A stretch of DNA of 64,000 nucleotides from Mucilaginibacter ginkgonis (GTDB lineage Bacteria > Bacteroidota > Bacteroidia > Sphingobacteriales > Sphingobacteriaceae): the NCBI RefSeq assembly GCF_009754905.2, contig NZ_CP066775.1:2418001-2482000 (forward strand). Direction: 5' to 3'. Position 1 is the stretch's first letter; each line of letters starts with the position of its first letter. Below are positions 45,816 through 55,642 of this stretch, piece after piece. Made by a program: the position numbers and the translations under genes. The notes under the pieces are model-generated. The model ran no database searches. It was given only the letters and a program-made list of their open reading frames with translations, and was not told the DNA's origin.

Positions 45816-46091
45816 TTATTTTCTTACAACTTCGAAATTACGATAGTTTTTTAAATCGCCTTCCTGTGCATTTACAGATGTTACTTCAGCATTTTCGGGG
45901 CCTTCGTTGCACCAGTCTAAAAACATATCGATAGCATGTTTATCGCCTTCGGCTTCGCAAAAAACGTCGCCGTTTGGCAGGTTTTTAACAATGCCTTTTA
46001 TGCCTAACTGGTCGGCAACGGCCTTTGTAGACGCCCTGAAAAACACGCCCTGCACTTTCCCGCTGACTGTTATATCTAAATGTTGGTTCAC
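45816..46091 (-). CDS. acyP: Acylphosphatase
   Basis: Hydrolyses acyl phosphates. The 91 residues carry the phosphate-binding loop GKVQGVFFRA with the catalytic Arg and the Asn in GIKGIVKNLPNGDV. The start is GTG at 46091 and lies four bases after a TACCTTTG box, so the mRNA would begin at or next to the start codon. Cytoplasmic; the physiological substrate is not known. It stands 42 bases before the flippase gene. Confidence 0.93.
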   Translation of the reverse strand: MNQHLDITVSGKVQGVFFRASTKAVADQLGIKGIVKNLPNGDVFCEAEGDKHAIDMFLDWCNEGPENAEVTSVNAQEGDLKNYRNFEVVRK

Positions 46092-46095
46092 GAAG

Positions 46096-46103
46096 CAAAG
46101 GTA
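46096..46103 (-). promoter_or_regulatory. Putative -7 promoter box of acyP
   Basis: Minus strand reads TACCTTTG, matching TAnnTTTG. Four bases separate it from the GTG start codon. Confidence 0.45.
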
Positions 46104-46144
46104 AAGGATTTATGAAAAATTTGCCTTTAAGGATTCAGGTGTAA

Positions 46145-47311
46145 TCAAACTATCCGCTGTACCTTAGTCTCCGGCGTTATGGTAAATCCATCAAGGCCTG
46201 TAAGCAAATTTAATCCGGGTGTTTTGCCGGGAGCAATGCTACCCTTTTCTTCATCTATACCCAAATAACTTGCGCCATTAAGTGTAGCCCATTGCAATAA
46301 GGATTGCAATGTTACAGAAGGGAATGCCGACTGTATCAAACTCATTTCGTATAGGATGCTTAATTTGGTATTTGAGGCAAGGCTGTCTGTACCCAACGTA
46401 ATGTTTGCCTTCTGATCAAGGAACAACTCGATCTTCGGTAAGCGGCTTTCGATATACATATTCGCCCCGGGGCAAAAGCACCAGCTAATGCGTTTGTCAA
46501 ACCGTTTAATAAAGTATATGTCCTTTAAGTTGGTATAGGTGTTATGAACCAATAATATCTTTTGCTTGCTGGTGAGCAGCGGCACAACCGTTTGTAAAGA
46601 GTTACGGGCCTGCGGCTTAAAGTAGCTAATATCTAAGCCAAAGCTTTCATAAAGATCAAGAAACTCGCCGCTTTTATACCTGTAAAACCTATTCTCATCT
46701 TCGCACTCCTGGTTGTGCATGGTTATCAAATTATCATGCTTACTACAGTAGTCTTTAATCAGCCTAAACAGATCTTTAGAAACAGAATACGGCGCGTGGG
46801 GTGTAACGGATGTATTTGAATTTTTAAACTCTTTTTTAAGCTCCAAGCCCTTATTAAAAACTTCTTCTGCGCGTTGCGGTAAAAAGCTGAATAACTCTAT
46901 AAAAGTGTGATAATAAAGCTTACTGTTTAATTTTACGTCGACAGAAATATCTGTGTTTGAAATATCGCCTACTGCAACAATGCCATTCTCATACATCTCG
47001 GCATCGGCTCGGTATGCCGCGTCGATAGCTTCGGAACGATCTACTTCACGCTGTTTTTGTACCAGTTTGATAAACCTTACCAGCCCGCAATCTTTCTCTA
47101 TCTTGTCCTTAAGATGCGCTAATTCAATGTGAGAGTGGGTATTAATAAAACCGGGAGTAATCACCCCGGATAGCTGCTGAACCTGTGTGTTTGAATCGGG
47201 CGGTTCTGTCCCGACGCTAATAATTGTACCGTTGTCATCAACGGTAACTACCCCATTTTTTATCGGATCGGCTGTAATGGTAAAAACGTAATCGGCTCTG
47301 TAACTTTTCAT
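46145..47311 (-). CDS. Amidohydrolase family protein (deaminase-like)
   Basis: 388 residues of the ATZ/TRZ-type amidohydrolase superfamily, with metal ligands in NTHSHIEL (HxH), TPHAPYS, a later His in LVHNTYT and the Asp of LGTDSLASN. Members include SAH/MTA deaminases and aminodeoxyfutalosine deaminase. The substrate cannot be decided here. The C-terminal small beta domain is present. It is divergent from rlmN across a 160-base promoter region, and acyP follows 53 bases after its stop. Confidence 0.85.
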   Translation of the reverse strand: MKSYRADYVFTITADPIKNGVVTVDDNGTIISVGTEPPDSNTQVQQLSGVITPGFINTHSHIELAHLKDKIEKDCGLVRFIKLVQKQREVDRSEAIDAAYRADAEMYENGIVAVGDISNTDISVDVKLNSKLYYHTFIELFSFLPQRAEEVFNKGLELKKEFKNSNTSVTPHAPYSVSKDLFRLIKDYCSKHDNLITMHNQECEDENRFYRYKSGEFLDLYESFGLDISYFKPQARNSLQTVVPLLTSKQKILLVHNTYTNLKDIYFIKRFDKRISWCFCPGANMYIESRLPKIELFLDQKANITLGTDSLASNTKLSILYEMSLIQSAFPSVTLQSLLQWATLNGASYLGIDEEKGSIAPGKTPGLNLLTGLDGFTITPETKVQRIV

Positions 47312-47459
47312 TTAAAATATGGTACTTATTGCTGGGTATCAACTCATAACAGGTATACAATTTACGTTCCTAAAACTCACTACAATTAACTTTTAGTTGT
47401 TGTTTTTTAATTTTACAATTAAAAGAAAAGTCGCCAAAACGCAAAATTCTAAAAATCAG

Positions 47460-47467
47460 TAACTTTG
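47460..47467 (+). promoter_or_regulatory. Putative -7 promoter box of rlmN
   Basis: TAACTTTG matches TAnnTTTG fully. Four bases separate it from the GTG start at 47472, so the transcript would start at the initiation codon. No -33 TTTG at the usual distance is seen. Confidence 0.45.
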
Positions 47468-47471
47468 TAGT

Positions 47472-48536
47472 GTGAGTTCCAATCCATTAAAGAAAGATAT
47501 CCGTAGCCTGGGCTTAAAAGAGCTTCAGCAAGAATTTGTAGCCCTGGGCGAAAAAAGCTTCAGGGCTCAGCAGGTTTATGAATGGTTATGGAAAAAATCG
47601 TGCACCTCTTTTGAGGGGATGAGCAATATTTCAAAAGAACTTCGTAAAAAACTGGAAGAGCATTTTTCTATCAACGAAGTTAGAATTAATAACTCCCAGT
47701 TTAGTGCTGATAAAACTATAAAAAATTCTTTTATATTACATGATAATCATTTAATAGAGGGAGTTCTGATACCGGCCGAGGAGCGGATGACAGCCTGTGT
47801 ATCATCACAGGTAGGTTGCAGCCTTACCTGTAAATTTTGTGCAACAGGTTACATGGAGCGTAAACGCAACCTCAACCCCGATGAGATCTATGACCAGGTT
47901 GTGCTGATTGATAAACAGGCTCGCGAAAACTACAACGCCCCGCTTACCAACATTGTATACATGGGCATGGGCGAACCTTTGCTCAATTACGCCAATGTGC
48001 TTAAATCAATAGAGCGTATAACGTCTGAAGACGGGCTTAATATGGCAGCCAGGCGCATCACCGTTTCTACGGCAGGCATCGCCAAGATGATCAAGAAGTT
48101 GGGCGACGACCAGGTTCGCTTTAATCTGGCATTGTCTTTACACGCCGCCAACGATGAAAAGCGTAACCAGATAATGCCGATAAACGAGCAGAACAGCTTA
48201 AAGGCGTTAGCTGAAGCGTTGAAGTATTTTTATGCAAAGACGAAGAACCCCATTACTTTCGAGTACATCGTTTTCCATAATTTTAATGACGAATTGCAAG
48301 ACGCCGTGGAGTTAGCCAGGTTTTGCAAACACGTGCCTTGCAAAGTAAATATCATAGAGTATAACCCCATTGCTTTTGCAGATTTCTTAAACGCGGGCGA
48401 AGATAAAATCGATGCCTTTGCCGACTATCTGAAACGCCAGGGCATTATTACCAACGTGCGCCGCAGCCGCGGCAAGGACATTGATGCAGCCTGCGGGCAA
48501 TTAGCCATAAAAGATAAAGAAGCGGCTACGGTTTAG
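47472..48536 (+). CDS. rlmN: Dual-specificity RNA methyltransferase RlmN
   Basis: Radical SAM enzyme that adds a C2 methyl group to A2503 of 23S rRNA and A37 of some tRNAs. The 354 residues have the cluster motif CSLTCKFC, the catalytic Cys near ACVSSQVGC and the second catalytic Cys in IDAACGQLA, plus an N-terminal RNA-binding helical domain (FRAQQVYEWLW). Start is GTG at 47472; no in-frame ATG gives a full N-terminal domain. A possibly leaderless transcript is suggested by the promoter box just upstream. comF follows by 39 bases. Confidence 0.95.
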   Translation: MSSNPLKKDIRSLGLKELQQEFVALGEKSFRAQQVYEWLWKKSCTSFEGMSNISKELRKKLEEHFSINEVRINNSQFSADKTIKNSFILHDNHLIEGVLIPAEERMTACVSSQVGCSLTCKFCATGYMERKRNLNPDEIYDQVVLIDKQARENYNAPLTNIVYMGMGEPLLNYANVLKSIERITSEDGLNMAARRITVSTAGIAKMIKKLGDDQVRFNLALSLHAANDEKRNQIMPINEQNSLKALAEALKYFYAKTKNPITFEYIVFHNFNDELQDAVELARFCKHVPCKVNIIEYNPIAFADFLNAGEDKIDAFADYLKRQGIITNVRRSRGKDIDAACGQLAIKDKEAATV

Positions 48537-48575
48537 TCAACTTCTTTACGGCCGGTTATTTTGCTATCTTAGGTA

Positions 48576-49277
48576 ATGCTTACAGCCGTCAAAACCCTTT
48601 TTACAGATACCCTTTCTCTACTATTCCCGCAGTTGTGCCAGGCATGCGGTAACAACCTTGTCGGCAATGAAGATATTATCTGCACTACATGTTTATACGA
48701 TCTGCCTTATACCAACTTTCATCTGCAGGCAGATAACATTGTAGCCCGGCAATTTTGGGGCAAGATTAAACTCGAATCTGCTTATTCATTTCTTTATTTT
48801 ACTAAAGGCGGCAGCGTGCAGCAATTAATGCACAATTTTAAATACCATAACACGCCGCAGATCGGTTACATGCTGGGCAAATTGGCTGGTAAGCAGTTGG
48901 CGGAAAGTGAAGTTTATAACACGATAGATTTCATTATACCGGTACCGTTGCATCCGTCACGGTTACGCAAACGGGGTTATAATCAAAGTGAGTACTATGC
49001 CCGTGGCATTGCCGAAAAGTTAAATGCCGAAGTATTGGTCAGCAACCTTATCCGTAAAAAGGCTACGCTTACTCAAACTCATAAAAACAGGCTGGCCAGG
49101 TTTGAAAATATGCGATCGGTATTTAGTTTGAAAGACCCTGCAGCGCTAAGGGGCAAACATGTTTTATTGGTAGACGACATCATGACCACAGGCTCCACCC
49201 TTGAGGCCTGCGCCATGCCGCTAATAGAAGTTGATGGCTTAAAGCTAAGCATTGCAACCATCGCTTATGCAGAGTAA
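48576..49277 (+). CDS. comF: ComF-family phosphoribosyltransferase-like protein
   Basis: 233 residues with an N-terminal Cys4 zinc-binding site (CQACGNNLVG and CTTC) and a C-terminal phosphoribosyltransferase fold with the PRPP loop LLVDDIMTTGSTLEAC. ComF proteins support uptake of single-stranded DNA during natural transformation in several bacteria; the role in Bacteroidota is less clear. It follows rlmN by 39 bases on the same strand and is probably co-transcribed with it. The conserved Arg-Arg-Gly-Tyr-Asn-Gln motif appears as RKRGYNQSE. Confidence 0.9.
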   Translation: MLTAVKTLFTDTLSLLFPQLCQACGNNLVGNEDIICTTCLYDLPYTNFHLQADNIVARQFWGKIKLESAYSFLYFTKGGSVQQLMHNFKYHNTPQIGYMLGKLAGKQLAESEVYNTIDFIIPVPLHPSRLRKRGYNQSEYYARGIAEKLNAEVLVSNLIRKKATLTQTHKNRLARFENMRSVFSLKDPAALRGKHVLLVDDIMTTGSTLEACAMPLIEVDGLKLSIATIAYAE

Positions 49278-49375
49278 CGTCATGTCCACCTGGCCGCGTT
49301 AAAACTAAAATCCTTATAATTGGTTTTAAATAAATGCGGGCAATCCGCAGCCTTTGTTTCACTAAAATTATAACC

Positions 49376-50233
49376 ATGAAGTTAAAATTTGCCGTCCCGG
49401 CGCTGCTTTTAACAGCAGCGGTTGGTACAAGTTGCGTGAGTAATAAAAAATACAACGAGCTTGACGCCAACTACAAACAGCTGCAAAACAGCACTAACGA
49501 CTTAAGCATCAAATACCAGCGTGCTGCTCAGGAACGCGATGTTGCGAACAACCGCATTAAAAGCCTTGAAGAGCAAATTGCTTCTGAACGTGCCAATGCG
49601 GCCGGTTTAAAAGATGCTTTGGATAAATGTTTAAATTCAAGCAGCCAGGGTAACGTTAACATTTCTAAACTGGTTGATGAGATAAACCGATCTAATAAAT
49701 ACATCCAACAACTGGTTAATGCAAAAAACAAAAGCGACTCGCTTAACCTGGTGCTAACCAACAATCTTACCCGTTCTTTAAGCGCATCTGAAACACAAGA
49801 TGTTGACGTAAAGGTGCTTAAAGGTGTAGTATACATTTCACTTTCTGATAATATGCTGTATAAATCAGGCAGCTATGAAATATCAGATAAAGCGGGTGCT
49901 ACATTGAGCAAAATATCTAAAATCATTAACGATTACAGCAGCTATGATGTATTGATCGAAGGTAATACCGATAACGTGCCTATCTCTCAGAAAAACATCC
50001 GCAACAACTGGGACCTGAGCGCGCTTAGGGCATCATCTGTTGTACAGGCTTTACAAACCAATTATAACGTTGATCCAAAACGTTTAACTGCTGGTGGCCG
50101 CGGCGAGTATAACCCGATTGCCGATAACGGCACACCACAAGGTAAAGCGCAAAACCGCCGTACACAGATCATCATAACACCTAAACTTGACCAGTTTATG
50201 GACCTGATTGGTAAGGCGCCTGAGAAAAAATAA
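49376..50233 (+). CDS. OmpA-family lipoprotein with coiled-coil stalk
   Basis: 285 residues from the ATG at 49376; an earlier in-frame ATG at 49334 would add 14 residues before the signal. A lipoprotein signal ends GTSC (Cys20). A coiled-coil stalk spans about 25-125 (YKQLQNSTNDLSIKYQRA, then IKSLEEQIASERA). The C-terminal OmpA domain (about 150-270) has the peptidoglycan-binding signature NTDNVPIS...NWDLSALRA...NRRTQIIITP. It likely anchors the outer membrane to the wall. A strong terminator follows. Confidence 0.88.
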   Translation: MKLKFAVPALLLTAAVGTSCVSNKKYNELDANYKQLQNSTNDLSIKYQRAAQERDVANNRIKSLEEQIASERANAAGLKDALDKCLNSSSQGNVNISKLVDEINRSNKYIQQLVNAKNKSDSLNLVLTNNLTRSLSASETQDVDVKVLKGVVYISLSDNMLYKSGSYEISDKAGATLSKISKIINDYSSYDVLIEGNTDNVPISQKNIRNNWDLSALRASSVVQALQTNYNVDPKRLTAGGRGEYNPIADNGTPQGKAQNRRTQIIITPKLDQFMDLIGKAPEKK

Positions 50234-50296
50234 AAATAATTGTAACCTTTTAAAACAGCTCCCGTATACATACCCAGGAGCGTTTATTAGATAGTT

Positions 50297-50329
50297 GAAC
50301 GGGATGTGTCGCAAGGATCCATCCCGTTC
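50297..50329 (+). terminator. Intrinsic terminator between convergent OmpA-like and kinase genes
   Basis: Perfect 10-bp stem GAACGGGATG / CATCCCGTTC with a 13-base loop and a following TTATTTTA. It ends just before the kinase stop codon, which it may serve on the other strand. Confidence 0.75.
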
Positions 50330-50334
50330 TTATT

Positions 50335-53300
50335 TTACTGCTTTTGGTATTTGCTCAGCTTATCGTGCAGCACTTTCGGATCAAAAGGCTTCAGGACATA
50401 ATCATTCATTCCTGCCTCGCTTATCTCGCCCATTTGATTATTCAGCATAGATGCTGTTAGTGCTATAATCGGCAGTTGCTTGTAGTAAGATTCATCCTTG
50501 GCGCGCAGCGTTTTTGTTGCCTCCAACCCGCCCATTACAGGCATGTGAATATCCATCAGCACCACATCAAAGCTATGGTCGCTTTCAATTTTTTGTATAG
50601 CCTGCAAACCATCTTCTGCAAAATCTGCAGTTGCGCCCCATTTCTTAAGCACCTTATTAATAAGCAGGCGGTTTATTTGGTTATCATCCACCACAAGCGC
50701 ATGCAGATTTAAGGCAGCGTCTGCCGATCCGGTGTTCTCTGCTTCGGCGCCATCAACCTTTTTAAATGTTATAGTGAACCAAAACGTAGAACCTTTACCA
50801 AGAACACTATCTACAATAATGCGCGAGTCGTGCAGTTCTATCAATCTTTTCGTGATCGCGAGGCCTAAACCTGTACCACCGTATTTGCGGGTTGTGTTCA
50901 GTTCGGCTTGTTTAAACGATTCGAAAATTGTCCCCAGTTTATCTTTAGCTATACCTATACCTGTATCTGTTACAGCAAACCGGATGCGTACATCTTTAGC
51001 CGATTGCTCTATTACTTTTAGTTCGACAGTTACTCCGCCTGTTTCTGTAAACTTAACCGCGTTGTTAACAAGGTTGATAAGTATCTGTGTAAGCCTGGTT
51101 TTATCACCAAGGATAAACTTAGGTACATCGCTGTCTATGTTTTCTTTGAGATAAATGCCTTTACCAGAAATATTGTATTGCAGGGATGCAATTATATTAT
51201 GGATCATCTCAGGCAGGTTCACCTTGACCTTCTCAAGCTCCAAATTACCGGAATCCATTTTAGCGAAATCCAATACCTCATTAATCAGCTTTAACAGGTT
51301 TTCTGCCGAGAATTTTAGGATAGATAGATTTTCCTCTTGGGATTCTGTCGGGTTATCTTCCATCAACAGGTGCGACATACCGACCACAGCGTTCAGCGGT
51401 GTGCGTATCTCGTGGCTCATTACAGAAATGAACATGTCTTTGGCTTTGCTCAATTGCAAAGCCTCTTCCTTGGCGCTGATCAGTTCCGTCTCGGCTTTCT
51501 TCTTACTGGTGATATCGATCAATACTTCAATGTATTTATCAACCAAACCATCAGCGCCTAGAATCACCGAATTGATGACTGATAACCAAACTGGCTTACC
51601 GTCCTTGCGATATGCCAGCAGATCAACCTCGAAAGATTGCTTATTGCGAGATAACTCCCGCGATTTTTCTATTATGCCTACATCCGTCAGCTCGCCTTTA
51701 AGCGCGTCGCCCAGATGTTTGCCTTTTACATCTTTAAAATTGTAACCGGTTATGCTGGTAAAGGCACTGTTTACCCACTCTACCCTGCCATCAGCGCTAT
51801 TGATCACAACGCCGCTAAGTGTATTGCTGGCCACCAGGGATAGGTAAGCTAATTGCTGCTCCGTTTTTTTGCGCTCAGTTATATCAATAGCTATGAGAAT
51901 GTTGCGTTCAACCTCGCCGTTAGCATTAAAATATGGACTGTTATGCAAGTAGGTCCATACCTGGCTGCCATCTTTACGGTAAATAAGGATCTCAATGGAG
52001 TACGGCTTGTTTTCTGCCATCAGCGCTACTGCTTTTTCGAAGGCAGAAACATCCGTTTCCGGACCAATTAGCATTTCGCCAAAAGGCTTACCCTTCATTT
52101 CTTCCAGGGTGTAGCCGGTGATCTTCTCAAGCGCCTCATTCATCCAAACAATACGTCGTTCGGCATCCCGGATCAATATACCGCTTGGAGATTTCCGCAC
52201 CGCGGATGATAGTATTTCGAGGTCTTTCTCGGTCTCTTTACGTTGAGTAATGTCTGTAATGCCTCTTATCTGACGTTCTACTTCTCCCCGTTCGTTCTTG
52301 ATAACGGAGTTCATCACGGATATCCAAATATCTTTTCCGTCTTTACGTTTGATATTAAGATCTACCTCGTAAGACTGGCGCGAAGCCAGTAACTCCTCAA
52401 AATCTTTTACAGAGATGTTGGCGCCCAACTTGCCGTTCAGCACATTCCTTAAAGGCTTACTGCGCACATCTGCAAGGCTATAGCCAGTTATCTCTTCAAA
52501 GCTATCGTTTGTCCAAACAACATTGTCATTACCATCGCTTATTACAATGCCGTTGCTTACCTTACTGGCCACCAGCGAGAGCATTTCCAATTGCGCCTCA
52601 TCGCGCTTTTGTATCGTTACATCGCGGCCGCTTGCGTACCATCGTTCGCCGTTTGGTTTTACCGTCCAGCTTATCCAACGCAAACCTTTCACTGTGCGTA
52701 CAGGCGTTTCCAGTTCGAAAGCGGTTCCCAATTCACCATTGTTTTTAATGAGTAGCAACATCTCGTCGCGCTTATCGTCATTAAAAAAACGCCAGATTGG
52801 TTTGCCCTCAATATCTTCGGCCTTATAGCCTAATATATTTTCAACAGCCTGATTGATCAGCAGGATGTTGAGCGCACGGTCTGTAATGCAATGTATTTCG
52901 GGCGAGCTGTTAAACAAGTTATAGAACTCGTGGTGCCATATCAATGTTTCCTCCAGTTCTTTTTTCTGCTTACGCAGTACCAGATGCGATATTACTTCGC
53001 CGGCAAGTGTTGTTAGAGCGTCGCGCTGCTCATCTGTAAGTTTACGAGGTTTGGTATCAAATACGCAAAGCGATCCTAAATGATAACCATCGGGGTCTAT
53101 TAATGGGGCGCCGGCATAATACATAATGCCGCCATTCTTAACGTTAGCATGATCTGCAAAACGTTCATCTACAGATGCATCATTAACTTCGTGTATCTTA
53201 TCGTCGGCGATGGTGTAATTACAAAAAGAATCGGCGCGCGGAATGGACTCGATATCCATACCTACCAGGGCTTTAAACCATTGACGGTCTTTATCTATGA

Positions 53301-53457
53301 AGGTGATAAACGCGAATGGTACCTGGCAAATATATGCCGTCAGCCGGGTTATTGCATTGAATTGCTCCTCGGGCATACTATCCAGAATATCATAAGAGTG
53401 CAGGGCGATTAAGCGCTCGCTCTCATTAGATGGTACGGGATAGTTAGCAACAGACAT
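50335..53457 (-). CDS. Hybrid sensor histidine kinase (GAF, four PAS, HisKA, HATPase, REC)
   Basis: 1040 residues without a signal peptide or clear membrane helix, so probably cytoplasmic. Order: GAF (about 20-165), four PAS domains (about 170-290, 296-410, 416-535, 540-660), HisKA with phospho-His near 683 (SHEIRTPLN), HATPase (about 735-860, with DTGIGI and GTGLGLAI), and a receiver (about 915-1040) with Asp near 966 in LMDIHMPVMGG. PAS2-4 repeat the same pattern (SGIxIxD...GYxxxxxxGK), which suggests recent tandem duplication. It starts 8 bases after glyA. The signal and output partner are unknown. Confidence 0.93.
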   Translation of the reverse strand: MSVANYPVPSNESERLIALHSYDILDSMPEEQFNAITRLTAYICQVPFAFITFIDKDRQWFKALVGMDIESIPRADSFCNYTIADDKIHEVNDASVDERFADHANVKNGGIMYYAGAPLIDPDGYHLGSLCVFDTKPRKLTDEQRDALTTLAGEVISHLVLRKQKKELEETLIWHHEFYNLFNSSPEIHCITDRALNILLINQAVENILGYKAEDIEGKPIWRFFNDDKRDEMLLLIKNNGELGTAFELETPVRTVKGLRWISWTVKPNGERWYASGRDVTIQKRDEAQLEMLSLVASKVSNGIVISDGNDNVVWTNDSFEEITGYSLADVRSKPLRNVLNGKLGANISVKDFEELLASRQSYEVDLNIKRKDGKDIWISVMNSVIKNERGEVERQIRGITDITQRKETEKDLEILSSAVRKSPSGILIRDAERRIVWMNEALEKITGYTLEEMKGKPFGEMLIGPETDVSAFEKAVALMAENKPYSIEILIYRKDGSQVWTYLHNSPYFNANGEVERNILIAIDITERKKTEQQLAYLSLVASNTLSGVVINSADGRVEWVNSAFTSITGYNFKDVKGKHLGDALKGELTDVGIIEKSRELSRNKQSFEVDLLAYRKDGKPVWLSVINSVILGADGLVDKYIEVLIDITSKKKAETELISAKEEALQLSKAKDMFISVMSHEIRTPLNAVVGMSHLLMEDNPTESQEENLSILKFSAENLLKLINEVLDFAKMDSGNLELEKVKVNLPEMIHNIIASLQYNISGKGIYLKENIDSDVPKFILGDKTRLTQILINLVNNAVKFTETGGVTVELKVIEQSAKDVRIRFAVTDTGIGIAKDKLGTIFESFKQAELNTTRKYGGTGLGLAITKRLIELHDSRIIVDSVLGKGSTFWFTITFKKVDGAEAENTGSADAALNLHALVVDDNQINRLLINKVLKKWGATADFAEDGLQAIQKIESDHSFDVVLMDIHMPVMGGLEATKTLRAKDESYYKQLPIIALTASMLNNQMGEISEAGMNDYVLKPFDPKVLHDKLSKYQKQ

Positions 53458-53465
53458 TAAACCGA

Positions 53466-54737
53466 TTATTTATACAGCGGGAACTTAGCGGTAAGGTCAT
53501 GTACCTTTTTACGTACTTTCTTTACGTAATGTTCGTTTTCATGGTTTTTTAATACGGCGTCTATAAGGCCGACTATCGTTTCCATGTGTTTTTCTTTGAA
53601 ACCGCGGGTGGTGATGGCAGCTGTACCAATGCGGATTCCTGAAGTGACAAACGGCGACTTATCATCAAACGGAACCATGTTTTTATTCACCGTAATATCT
53701 GCTTCAACTAAAGCGTTTTCTGCAGCTTTACCGCTAATGTTCTTATTTCGGAGATCTATCAGCATCAGGTGGTTATCAGTACCACCCGATATGATATTGT
53801 AACCATAGCTAACGAAAGCCGCTGCCATAGCCTCGGCATTTTTCTTAACCTGCAAAATATATTTCATGTAACTATCGCTCAAAGCTTCTTCATAAGCAAC
53901 AGCTTTAGCAGCGATAATATGCTCTAGCGGGCCGCCCTGCGTGCCGGGAAAAACAGCCATATCCAACAAGTTAGACATCATTCTTACTTCACCTTTAGGT
54001 GTTTTTAGTCCCCATGGATTTTCGAAATCTTTACCCAGCATGATCATACCGCCACGTGGGCCGCGTAATGTTTTGTGGGTCGTGGTGGTTACAATGTGGC
54101 AATGCGGCAACGGATCTGACAGTAAGCCACGCGCGATGAGCCCTGCAGGATGCGAAATATCTGCCAGCACCAAGGCGCCAACCTCGTCTGCAACAGAACG
54201 GATAAACGCGTAATCCCAATCGCGCGAATAGGCAGATGCGCCGCAAATGATCATTTTAGGCCTTTGCTCAAGAGCAATGGCTTTTAGGTGTTCGTAGTCG
54301 ATGTAACCGGTTTCCTTCTTTACCCCGTAAAAGTGCGGCTCATACAGTTTACCTGAGAAATTTACCGGCGAGCCATGCGTAAGGTGACCACCGTGAGAAA
54401 GATCAAAGCCAAGAATTTTGTCGCCGGGTTTTAAGCATGCCAGCATAACAGCCGCGTTTGCCTGTGCACCTGAGTGCGGCTGCACGTTTACCCATTCTGC
54501 GTTAAAAAGCTGCTTTGCCCGCGCAATGGCAATACTTTCTATCTCATCAACAACCTCGCACCCACCATAGTATCTTTTGCCCGGCAGGCCTTCGGCGTAT
54601 TTGTTCGTAGCAACAGAGCCTGCGGCCTCCATTACTTGTTTACTTACAAAATTTTCTGAAGCAATTAGCTCCAGGCCTTTTTCCTGGCGGTCCTGCTCTT
54701 CGTTGAGCAGTTTAAAAATCAATTTATCCCTTTTCAT
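53466..54737 (-). CDS. glyA: Serine hydroxymethyltransferase
   Basis: PLP enzyme that converts serine and tetrahydrofolate to glycine and methylene-tetrahydrofolate. About 423 residues from the ATG at 54737, where the family's start [26 protein letters not shown] begins; an earlier start at 54758 adds seven unlikely residues. PLP Lys lies in [14 protein letters not shown]. It sits between scpA (27 bases) and the hybrid kinase gene (8 bases), an operon that mixes metabolism, chromosome segregation and signalling. Confidence 0.97.
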   Translation of the reverse strand: MKRDKLIFKLLNEEQDRQEKGLELIASENFVSKQVMEAAGSVATNKYAEGLPGKRYYGGCEVVDEIESIAIARAKQLFNAEWVNVQPHSGAQANAAVMLACLKPGDKILGFDLSHGGHLTHGSPVNFSGKLYEPHFYGVKKETGYIDYEHLKAIALEQRPKMIICGASAYSRDWDYAFIRSVADEVGALVLADISHPAGLIARGLLSDPLPHCHIVTTTTHKTLRGPRGGMIMLGKDFENPWGLKTPKGEVRMMSNLLDMAVFPGTQGGPLEHIIAAKAVAYEEALSDSYMKYILQVKKNAEAMAAAFVSYGYNIISGGTDNHLMLIDLRNKNISGKAAENALVEADITVNKNMVPFDDKSPFVTSGIRIGTAAITTRGFKEKHMETIVGLIDAVLKNHENEHYVKKVRKKVHDLTAKFPLYK

Positions 54738-54764
54738 AAATAGTGAATTCAATATCAACGTGCG

Positions 54765-55508
54765 CTATGCACTGACAGACGATACCCAAAAGTTATTGTA
54801 GCCGGTGCCCACCTGAATATTGATCAGCTGTTGTTGGAGCATTTCCAATAAAGCTAAAAAATTATAGACAAAGTGCACCTTATTTTCTGACAATTTAGAG
54901 ATCGCGGCAAATTCAAGCCGCTTGTTAATATTTAGTAAATTCGATATCGCTTCTTTTTGTTTCTCAATTGTGTACGGATATTGCACCACTGTATGTTTAA
55001 CCGGTTCTGTACGGTTTAGAAACCGTTTGTTAATGCGGTCATACACCAGCATTAACTTATATAATGAAATGGTGCTTAGTTCCTCGCCGGGTAACGGCAC
55101 CTCTTCTACCTGCTGTAGGTCAAAGGCTATATTTCCACGCTTCTCCTGCATTAGGCGTTGTTCTTCCAACGGGCGCAGTTCTTCGCAGATCTGCTTAAAT
55201 TTTTTGTACTCTATCAGCTTACGGACCAGGTCTTCTTTTGGGTCTGTCTCGCTGCCATCTTCGGCGTCATACCTTGGTAAAAGCATCTTGGCTTTTATGC
55301 GCATCAGGGTAGCGGCGACAAATATAAATTCGCTGGCTATGTCCATATTCAGCGCGGTCATTTGCTGAAGATAATTCAAAAAATCGTCGGTAATACGGGC
55401 GATAGGGATGTCATGTATGTCCAACTCGTCCCGTTCTATGAAGAATAGCAGCAGGTCAAACGGCCCTTCAAATTGCGGCAATCTTATTTCAAACTCGTTA
55501 TCGGCCAT
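54765..55508 (-). CDS. scpA: Segregation and condensation protein A
   Basis: Kleisin subunit that bridges the SMC dimer and ScpB for chromosome compaction. 247 residues: the N-terminal FEGPFDLLLFFIERDELDIHDI motif that binds the SMC neck, a central helical and acidic linker, and a winged-helix C-terminus (AISKLSENKVHFVYNFLALLEML). A TAATTTAG sequence 10 bases upstream is a weak promoter box. glyA follows 27 bases later. scpB and smc are elsewhere. Confidence 0.93.
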   Translation of the reverse strand: MADNEFEIRLPQFEGPFDLLLFFIERDELDIHDIPIARITDDFLNYLQQMTALNMDIASEFIFVAATLMRIKAKMLLPRYDAEDGSETDPKEDLVRKLIEYKKFKQICEELRPLEEQRLMQEKRGNIAFDLQQVEEVPLPGEELSTISLYKLMLVYDRINKRFLNRTEPVKHTVVQYPYTIEKQKEAISNLLNINKRLEFAAISKLSENKVHFVYNFLALLEMLQQQLINIQVGTGYNNFWVSSVSA

Positions 55509-55606
55509 AGAAACACCGCTAAATTACGCATTACAGGGTAAAACATGCAGGCGCAGGTGACAAACTATTTTGGGTTTGAGATGTCATGTTTAATTATAAA
55601 TAATTG

Positions 55607-55621
55607 ACTTACTTTGTAAGT
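55607..55621. promoter_or_regulatory. Small dyad upstream of dxs
   Basis: ACTTAC-TTT-GTAAGT, perfect 6-bp arms, 21 bases before the dxs ATG. Could be an operator; too short to be sure. Confidence 0.3.
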
Positions 55622-55642
55622 TATACTTAGTTTTTAGGCCTA

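Noticed and set aside
51155-51745. 196-codon plus-strand open frame opposite the hybrid kinase
   Set aside because: Antisense to conserved PAS and HisKA sequence; no independent support.
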